Shown: positions 32,888 through 37,447 of the stretch, piece by piece
Layout: the number at the start of each line of letters is the position of its first letter
How positions within the stretch are numbered: the stretch's first letter is position 1
Assembly (NCBI GenBank): GCA_019637195.1
Contig: JAHBWA010000083.1
Location: 1 to 37,447, forward strand
Source: Labilithrix sp.
GTDB taxonomy: Bacteria > Myxococcota_A > Polyangia > Polyangiales > Polyangiaceae
DNA: 37,447 nucleotides
Direction of reading: 5' to 3'
Notes under the pieces: model-generated
The model's database searches: none
What the model was told of the DNA's origin: nothing
Seen by the model: only the letters and a program-made list of their open reading frames with translations
Position numbers and translations under genes: made by a program

Positions 32888-33372
32888 ACGACTCGACGGC
32901 GCGCGCGGCGCCCGAGTCACGCGGAGACGAACGGGCCGAGCCGGCAGCGCCGCTCGCCGATCTTCGCCTGCTCGGACGGCACCAGATCGCCGCTGCGCTC
33001 GCCACCCTCGTCGACTTCGCGATGATGGTCGCCCTCGTCGAGCTCGTCGGGGCCGCTCCCGCCTACGCGACGCTCCTCTCGGCCGCCGCCGGCGGCGTGA
33101 CCAACTTCATGCTCGGGCGGGCTTGGGCGTTCCGGGAGCGCCACCGCGGATCGTTCGGATCGCAGGCGCTCCGCTACGCCGTCGTCTGCGCCGGGGGCGC
33201 GATCCTCAACGCGAGCCTCCTCGGCGCGGTCCTCGCGGTCGCCGCCGCGCCGTACGTGGTGACGCGAGCCGTCGTCTCCGTCCTCGTGAGCCTCGCGTAC
33301 ACTTACCCGATGCACGCGAGGTTCGTCTTCCGGGCGGTGGACCCCGAGCGCGGCGAGGACGGCGCGCCGTGA
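32884..33372 (+). CDS. GtrA family membrane protein
   Basis: A 162-aa protein with four helices after a 25-residue hydrophilic N-terminus. Family features: RHQIAAALATLVDFAMM, SAAAGGVTNFMLGRAWAF, ALRYAVVCAGGAILN, and VVSVLVSLAYTYPMHARFVF. GtrA proteins are thought to help move lipid-linked sugars across the inner membrane. Inside this operon it may flip an inositol-lipid intermediate to the periplasmic side, which is inference. The GTG start overlaps the previous stop by 4 nt and its own stop overlaps the next gene by 4 nt. Confidence 0.8.
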   Translation: MNDSTARAAPESRGDERAEPAAPLADLRLLGRHQIAAALATLVDFAMMVALVELVGAAPAYATLLSAAAGGVTNFMLGRAWAFRERHRGSFGSQALRYAVVCAGGAILNASLLGAVLAVAAAPYVVTRAVVSVLVSLAYTYPMHARFVFRAVDPERGEDGAP

Positions 33373-34337
33373 CCGCGCGGCTCGGGGCGCTCCGCGACCA
33401 CGTGCGGCGCCTCTGGCCTCGTTACCCGCTCGGGCCGCTGCTGCCGTTCGCGATCTACGCGCTCGTGTCGACGGCCCGCGGGGACCTGCGTCCGGAGCAC
33501 GTCGGCGCGGTGCTCCTCGTGCTCGGCCTCGCGTACACCAACGTCCGCACCAAGTCGTTCCTCGTCGCCATCTACCCGATCGGCCTCGTCGGCCTCCTCT
33601 ACGACGGCATGCGGCCGCTCCAGCGCCTCGGGCTCACGCCCGAGCGCGTCCACGTCTGCGACGTGCGCGCGCTCGAGGCGCGGCTCTTCGGCTTCGAGGT
33701 CGACGGCGCGACGCTCACCTTGCACGACTGGTTCCGCGTCCACCACTGGCCCGCGGTCGATCTCCTGGCGGCGTTTCCCTACGCGACGTTCATCCTCGCC
33801 TCGTTCGCCTGCGCTGTGCTCCTGGCGATCCGCGATCCGGCCGCGATGCGGCGATTCACCTGGGCGTTCTTCGCCATGAACGTCGCGGGGTTCGCGACGT
33901 ATCACGTCATCCCCGCCGCGCCGCCCTGGTATTTCCACGCGCACGGCTGCACCGTCGACCTCGCGGCGCGCCCGAGCGAGGGGCCCGCGCTGATGCGGGT
34001 CGACGCGATGCTCGGCATCTCGTACTTCCAGGGGATGTACGCGAAGGCGAGCAGCGTCTTCGGCGCGATCCCGTCGCTGCACTGCGCCTACCCGATGCTG
34101 ATCGTGCTCGAGGGCTGGCGCTCCTTCGGCCCGCGCCTCCGGGTCCTCGCGGTCGCGTACTGGCTCTTGATGGTCTTCGCGTCGATCTACCTCGACCACC
34201 ACTGGCTGATCGACGGCATCCTCGGATCGGCCTACGCGGTCGTCGCGTCGCTCGTCCTCCGGCGCCTCGTGCCGTCACCGCCGACGAGCCGGCCCGCCGC
34301 GCCGGCGCCCGCCGGCACCGCCGCGGAGGCCGAGTGA
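33369..34337 (+). CDS. PAP2/AUR1-like protein, probable inositol phosphorylceramide synthase
   Basis: A 322-aa membrane protein with about six helices. The AUR1-type motifs are in order: YHVIPAAPPWY (residues 178-188), FGAIPSLHCAYP (231-242) and YLDHHWLIDGILGS (274-287). His238, His278 and Asp282 match the catalytic triad of the AUR1 class, with the His-x3-Asp spacing conserved. This class transfers phosphoinositol from phosphatidylinositol to ceramide, forming inositol phosphorylceramide. The remaining PAP2 members are simple phosphatases, so the assignment leans on the APPWY motif plus the ino1 context. The C-terminus is Pro/Ala-rich. The GTG start overlaps the GtrA stop by 4 nt. Confidence 0.8.
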   Translation: MTARLGALRDHVRRLWPRYPLGPLLPFAIYALVSTARGDLRPEHVGAVLLVLGLAYTNVRTKSFLVAIYPIGLVGLLYDGMRPLQRLGLTPERVHVCDVRALEARLFGFEVDGATLTLHDWFRVHHWPAVDLLAAFPYATFILASFACAVLLAIRDPAAMRRFTWAFFAMNVAGFATYHVIPAAPPWYFHAHGCTVDLAARPSEGPALMRVDAMLGISYFQGMYAKASSVFGAIPSLHCAYPMLIVLEGWRSFGPRLRVLAVAYWLLMVFASIYLDHHWLIDGILGSAYAVVASLVLRRLVPSPPTSRPAAPAPAGTAAEAE

Positions 34338-34819
34338 CCCCGCCGGCCCCCCGGGCCTCGCTCACGGTGCGGATCGCGCGCGTGCTCGCGACCTGGTTCG
34401 GCTGCGGCCTCGCGCCCGTCGCGCCGGGCACCGTCGGGACGCTCGGCGCGCTGCCGCTCTGGTACCTCGTCCGCGGCGCCGGACCTCTCGGCGTCCTCGC
34501 GACCGCCACGGTCGTCACCCTCGCCGGCGTCTGGGCGGCCGGGGTCGTGGCGCGCGAGCGCGGCGTGAAGGATCCGCAGCTGGTCGTCATCGACGAGGTC
34601 GCCGGCGTCCTCGTCGCGCTGGCGGCCGCGCCGACGACGACGTCCGGCACGGTCGCCGCCGTCGTCTTGTTCCGAGTGTTCGACATGACGAAGCCGTTCC
34701 CGGCCCGCCGCGCCGAAGAGCTTCCCGGCGGCTGGGGCATCGTCCTCGACGACGTCATCGCCGGCGTCCAGGCCGCCGCCGTCGTCCGCGCGCTCGACGC
34801 GCTCGGCGTGCTCGCCTGA
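34334..34819 (+). CDS. pgpA: PgpA-like lipid phosphatase, probable phosphatidylinositol phosphate phosphatase
   Basis: A 161-aa protein of the phosphatidylglycerophosphatase A family, which removes a phosphate from a lipid head group. Motifs: APGTVGTLGALPLW, VIDEVAG (Asp87-Glu88) and FRVFDMTKPFPARRAEEL (residues 113-130), with GIVLDDVIAG closing the active site. In its usual role it makes phosphatidylglycerol. At the end of this operon it more likely removes the phosphate from phosphatidylinositol phosphate, giving phosphatidylinositol for the AUR1-like enzyme. The two roles cannot be told apart by sequence here. The GTG start overlaps the previous stop by 4 nt. Confidence 0.82.
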   Translation: MTPPAPRASLTVRIARVLATWFGCGLAPVAPGTVGTLGALPLWYLVRGAGPLGVLATATVVTLAGVWAAGVVARERGVKDPQLVVIDEVAGVLVALAAAPTTTSGTVAAVVLFRVFDMTKPFPARRAEELPGGWGIVLDDVIAGVQAAAVVRALDALGVLA

Positions 34820-34823
34820 GCCG

Positions 34824-35621
34824 TCAGGTCAGGAGGGCGAACGTCTGCTGGTTCATCGCGACGACGGTGTCGCCCGACCAGAGCTCGCGCATCTCGACGA
34901 AGAAGTTGTCACCGCCGGCGACGCCGCGGGCCCGGAAGTAGAGCGGCTCCGCCGGATCGAGCGGGCGCGGATCGACGAGCAGCTGCATCGTGTAGCCCAC
35001 GGTCGCGACCGCCCGCGGGCCCTCCTCGACCGCGAGGACGGTCGGCCACCACGCGTCGAGCAGCCCGGCGATCGCCGCCTCGTCGAGCACGGACGGCGTA
35101 GCCTTCTCGCGGACCCAGCCTTCGGCCGCGGCCTCCGCCCCTCCCGCGAACGGCAGCGGGCCGGTCGAGCGGTACTCGTACTTCTGCGCGAACACCGGCC
35201 CGAGCGGCGGCTCGACCGGGATCGTGGGGACGTCCCGCCAGGGGACGCGCTTCGGCGGATCCGAACGGATGGCCGCCGGCGGGATCGCGCGCGCCGAGGC
35301 GAGCGACGCGCTCGCGTACGCGACGAGCCCGCCGTCCTGCGTGAGGCGCGCCTCGACGAAGGACACGCTCGCGCCGCGTCGCAAGCTGGCGCGACGCACC
35401 TGGACCGGCCCCGGCAGCGCGGGCGCGCACAGATCGGCCGTGAGGGACCGGAGCCGGCGGCCGCGGTCCTCGGGAGACGCGACGATCGCGCGGGTGAGCA
35501 TCCCGACGACGACGCCCCCGAAGGCTCCCTTGCCCTGCTGCCAGCGGTCCGGCACGACCCCCGTGTAGCCGCCGCTTCCGTCTTCCTGGATCGCCGTCGC
35601 TCGTTCGAACTCGGAGCTCAT
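34824..35621 (-). CDS. Acyl-CoA thioesterase family protein (4HBT/TesB-like)
   Basis: A 265-aa double hotdog-fold protein. The first half (residues 1-115) has the hotdog-type GGVVVGMLTRAIVAS helix and the RRASLRRGASVSFVEARLTQ strand pattern; the second half repeats the pattern (VGYTMQLLVDPRPLDP ... LWSGDTVVAMNQQTFALL). Such enzymes cleave acyl-CoA thioesters, with an Asp, Gln or Thr at the active site. The substrate is unknown. It is the last gene of a three-gene operon (hydrolase, TetR, thioesterase) and its start overlaps the TetR stop by 4 nt. It is convergent with the PgpA-like gene, with only 4 bp between the stops. Confidence 0.82.
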   Translation of the reverse strand: MSSEFERATAIQEDGSGGYTGVVPDRWQQGKGAFGGVVVGMLTRAIVASPEDRGRRLRSLTADLCAPALPGPVQVRRASLRRGASVSFVEARLTQDGGLVAYASASLASARAIPPAAIRSDPPKRVPWRDVPTIPVEPPLGPVFAQKYEYRSTGPLPFAGGAEAAAEGWVREKATPSVLDEAAIAGLLDAWWPTVLAVEEGPRAVATVGYTMQLLVDPRPLDPAEPLYFRARGVAGGDNFFVEMRELWSGDTVVAMNQQTFALLT

Positions 35622-36193
35622 CGTTCACCCTTTCCGAAGGCCCGGCACGCGCGGAGGACCTCGTCGGAGAGATCGGTGCCCTTCACCGCGCGCGCGAGGC
35701 TGATCCCCCCGTACATGAGCGCGATCATCCCGAGCGCGGTCGCGCGCCTGGTGGTCGCGTCGCTCTTCACGACGTGCCGCGCGAGCTCGTCGGCGAGATC
35801 GCTGATCTGCTCGGCGAGGACGTCGCGGTGCTCGGGCGTCGTCGTCGAGACCTCGCCGACGACGGCGGGCATCGGGCACCCGTTCGCGGCGTCGTCGCGG
35901 TGCGCCGCGGAGAGGTAGCGCTTCAGCACGACCTCGGCCCGCGCCGGCGCTGGCTTCTCCTCGATCCTCTCGAAGAGCTTCGCCCGCATGGCGGCGGCGG
36001 TGCGCCGGATCGCCTCGTCGACGAGGGCCTCCTTCGACGCGAAGTGCGCGTAGAACCCGCCGACGGTGAGCCCGACGCCGCTCATCACGTCGGCGACGCG
36101 CGCCCCGGCGATCCCTCGCTGGCGGAGGAGATCGCACGCCGAGGCGACGATCGCCGCGCGGGTCCGCTCCTTTCGCTCGACCTTGGCGGTCAC
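35618..36193 (-). CDS. TetR family regulator of the hydrolase-thioesterase operon
   Basis: A 191-aa repressor. The DNA-binding domain reads VADVMSGVGLTVGGFYAHFASKE. The ligand domain includes CPMPAVVGEVSTTTPEHRD and a helix rich in Ala and Arg, typical of the TetR_C_13/LmrA-like subgroup whose ligands are often unknown. The GTG start at 36193 lies 1 bp after the upstream hydrolase stop (36195) and its own stop overlaps the thioesterase start. As the middle gene of its own operon it most likely autoregulates through the palindromic sites at 37001-37030. Confidence 0.88.
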   Translation of the reverse strand: MTAKVERKERTRAAIVASACDLLRQRGIAGARVADVMSGVGLTVGGFYAHFASKEALVDEAIRRTAAAMRAKLFERIEEKPAPARAEVVLKRYLSAAHRDDAANGCPMPAVVGEVSTTTPEHRDVLAEQISDLADELARHVVKSDATTRRATALGMIALMYGGISLARAVKGTDLSDEVLRACRAFGKGER

Positions 36194-36194
36194 G

Positions 36195-37001
36195 TCAGCC
36201 CTCCCGTGCTCCGACGCGCTCGTCGTAGCGCGCCATGTGCCGGGCCAGCTCCTCGTGGACCTGGGTCGCGTGCGTCAGCGGCGCCATGTGGCCGACCCCG
36301 GGGACGTCGACCAGCGTGACGTTCGCCCGGCCGCGCGCGAGCCGCCGCGACATCGCCCGCGACGACGCGGTCGTGCGACCGCCCACGGCGATCGTCGTCG
36401 GGCCCGGCAGCGCCCAGGCGTCGAACGGCGTCTCGTCGCGGAAGATCGCGCGCACCTCCAGGAACATCTTCCACCCGAGCATGAGCGAGAGCTCACGCAT
36501 CTGGTCCGGCATCCTCGACCACGATCCCGGACGGTTCCAGTAGTCGATGAACGCCTCGAGCCACTCGGACCGGCCCCCCTTCTCGGGGTCGCGGAGGAAC
36601 CACGGGTGCGACGCGAACGACCGCGCCTCCTCGCTCGCCTCGCGATCGACGTCCGAGGCCGCGGCGAGCGCGCCGAAGAGGACCGGCTCGAACAGGAAGA
36701 CCGAGGCGACGCGATCGGCGATCTCGCGGATCGCCAGCAGCGCGACGAGCCCACCGTAGGAGTGCGCGACGAGGTGCACGCGCGCGCCGTCCGGAACCGC
36801 GCGCAGGACCTCGGCGGCGTCGTCCGCGGGCGTCACCTCGTGGCCTCGCTCGATGAGCGGGTTCGGCGGGTAGCCGAGGTTCGCCGGGAGGATCTTCTCG
36901 CGCCCTCCGATCGACGCGTCCGGCACCCCCGCCCACAAGAACGGCCCCGTCCCCGTCGAGTGGACGAAGACGACGACCTCACGAGCGACCTCCGTATTCA
37001 T
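36195..37001 (-). CDS. Alpha/beta hydrolase
   Basis: A 268-aa hydrolase. The oxyanion region VVVFVHSTGTGPFLWAG is at residues 9-25. The nucleophile elbow is AHSYGG with Ser81, and the C-terminal catalytic His is in VGHMAPLTH at about 243. A catalytic acid near TTIAVGG is likely, but the exact residue is uncertain. No signal peptide is seen. Esterase or lactonase action is possible. The start is the ATG at 37001, which sits at the edge of an AT-rich operator; a longer frame from 37022 begins inside the operator and is not credible. It is the first gene of the TetR operon. Confidence 0.85.
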   Translation of the reverse strand: MNTEVAREVVVFVHSTGTGPFLWAGVPDASIGGREKILPANLGYPPNPLIERGHEVTPADDAAEVLRAVPDGARVHLVAHSYGGLVALLAIREIADRVASVFLFEPVLFGALAAASDVDREASEEARSFASHPWFLRDPEKGGRSEWLEAFIDYWNRPGSWSRMPDQMRELSLMLGWKMFLEVRAIFRDETPFDAWALPGPTTIAVGGRTTASSRAMSRRLARGRANVTLVDVPGVGHMAPLTHATQVHEELARHMARYDERVGAREG

Positions 37002-37030
37002 ATGACAATAATCATATGACAATTGTCATA
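37001..37030. promoter_or_regulatory. Tandem operators TATGACAATTGTCATA
   Basis: TATGACAATTGTCATA at 37015-37030 is a perfect 16-bp palindrome. A near-copy, TATGACAATAATCATA, lies at 37001-37016; the two share 2 bp. Such AT-rich sequence is very unlike the surrounding GC-rich DNA. They overlap the start of the hydrolase gene and are the probable sites of the TetR at 35618-36193. Confidence 0.75.
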
Positions 37031-37074
37031 CCTCGTCGAGCGCTCCGTCGCTACGTTCGGCCCGCGCGGGGTGG

Positions 37075-37080
37075 TATGAG
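37075..37080 (+). promoter_or_regulatory. -10-like TATGAG before tex
   Basis: TATGAG ends 8 nt before the ATG at 37089, giving a leader of about 2 nt. Confidence 0.3.
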
Positions 37081-37088
37081 CCCCGCGC

Positions 37089-37447
37089 ATGACCGCGCTC
37101 GATCTCGCCCCCCGCGTCGCCGAGGAGCTGCGCCTCGATCCGGCCGCCGTGCGCGCCGCGCTGTCGCTCCTCGACGGCGGCGCGACCGTGCCGTTCATCG
37201 CGCGCTACCGCAAGGAGCAGACCAAAGGCCTCGACGAGGTCGCGATCCGAGCGATCGAGGAGAAGCGCGATCAGCTCGCCGCGCTCGAGGAGCGGCGAGC
37301 CACCGTGCTGTCGACGATCGCCGACCAGGGCAAGCTCACGCCCGAGCTGCGCGCGGCGATCGAGCGATGCCGCTCCCGCGCCGAGCTCGAGGACCTCTAC
37401 CTGCCGTACCGTCCGAAGCGGAAGACGAGGGCGTCGATCGCGCGGGA
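37089..37447 (+). CDS. tex: Tex-like RNA-binding transcription accessory protein, 5' part
   Basis: The first 119 codons of a Tex protein, cut by the window edge. The conserved N-terminal helical domain is visible: VPFIARYRKEQTKGLDE, followed by IRAIEEKRDQLAALEERR and DLYLPYRPKRKTRASIA. Full-length Tex has about 770 residues with YqgF-like, helix-hairpin-helix and S1 domains; none of these fits in the window. Tex binds nucleic acids and is linked to RNA polymerase function and stress tolerance. It starts about 60 bp from the AT-rich operators of the divergent hydrolase, and the -10-like TATGAG at 37075 is its own probable promoter. Confidence 0.92.
   Translation, partial: MTALDLAPRVAEELRLDPAAVRAALSLLDGGATVPFIARYRKEQTKGLDEVAIRAIEEKRDQLAALEERRATVLSTIADQGKLTPELRAAIERCRSRAELEDLYLPYRPKRKTRASIAR

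Noticed and set aside
37002..37022. Longer start of the alpha/beta hydrolase at 37022
   Set aside because: The extra residues would be encoded by the palindromic operator itself; the ATG at 37001 gives a normal hydrolase N-terminus.

Overview
The window looks like a chromosome segment of a GC-rich Gram-negative deltaproteobacterium, most likely a myxobacterium of the Polyangiales type. The pointers are very GC-rich third codon positions, many lipoproteins with low-complexity or Cys-rich tails, and a cyclophilin lipoprotein. No rRNA or marker gene in the window settles the species.

Region 1 (1-3899) is the right end of an integrated phage-like element. It carries a family A DNA polymerase (cut by the window edge), a small sigma factor, three small unknown genes, an excisionase-like HTH gene and a tyrosine recombinase. 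The recombinase gene ends 38 bp from the 3' end of an intact tRNA-Gly(GCC) gene (3938-4009, minus strand), the classic arrangement of a tRNA attachment site. The tRNA has a clear promoter and a terminator.

Region 2 (4200-19000) is ordinary chromosome with cell-envelope genes. It holds a previously unlisted 49-aa lipoprotein, a GT-C-like membrane protein, a Cys-rich lipoprotein, a LETM1-like/EF-hand/GYF_2-like protein, a cyclophilin lipoprotein, an MgtC-type membrane protein, a TetR regulator, a DEAD-type helicase, phosphatidylserine synthase and a PlsC-type acyltransferase separated by a 22-bp tandem repeat, a Gly-rich lipoprotein, an OsmC protein, and an overlapping pair of exported TldD- and TldE-like proteins.

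Region 3 (19100-27850) is transport: an MMPL/RND exporter with a twin CX3C motif, then a convergent two-gene HAE1-type efflux operon. That operon is divergent from its probable TetR repressor, with two matching GCAAC-N5-GTTGC operators between them. A 3-hydroxyisobutyrate-dehydrogenase-like enzyme follows.

Region 4 (28160-30400) holds small or unknown membrane proteins. Region 5 (30672-34819) is the most notable: a five-gene operon (ino1, CDP-alcohol phosphotransferase, GtrA-like, PAP2/AUR1-like, PgpA-like) whose last three junctions are all 4-nt GTGA overlaps. Together the genes could make myo-inositol phosphate, phosphatidylinositol phosphate and phosphatidylinositol, and then move phosphoinositol to ceramide. 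It reads as a bacterial inositol-sphingolipid operon.

Region 6 (34824-37447) is a TetR-controlled operon (alpha/beta hydrolase, TetR, thioesterase) with AT-rich palindromic operators, followed by the start of tex. A recurring theme is a TANNNT -10-like hexamer ending only 6-15 nt before the start codon, which suggests many leaderless or very short-leader transcripts.
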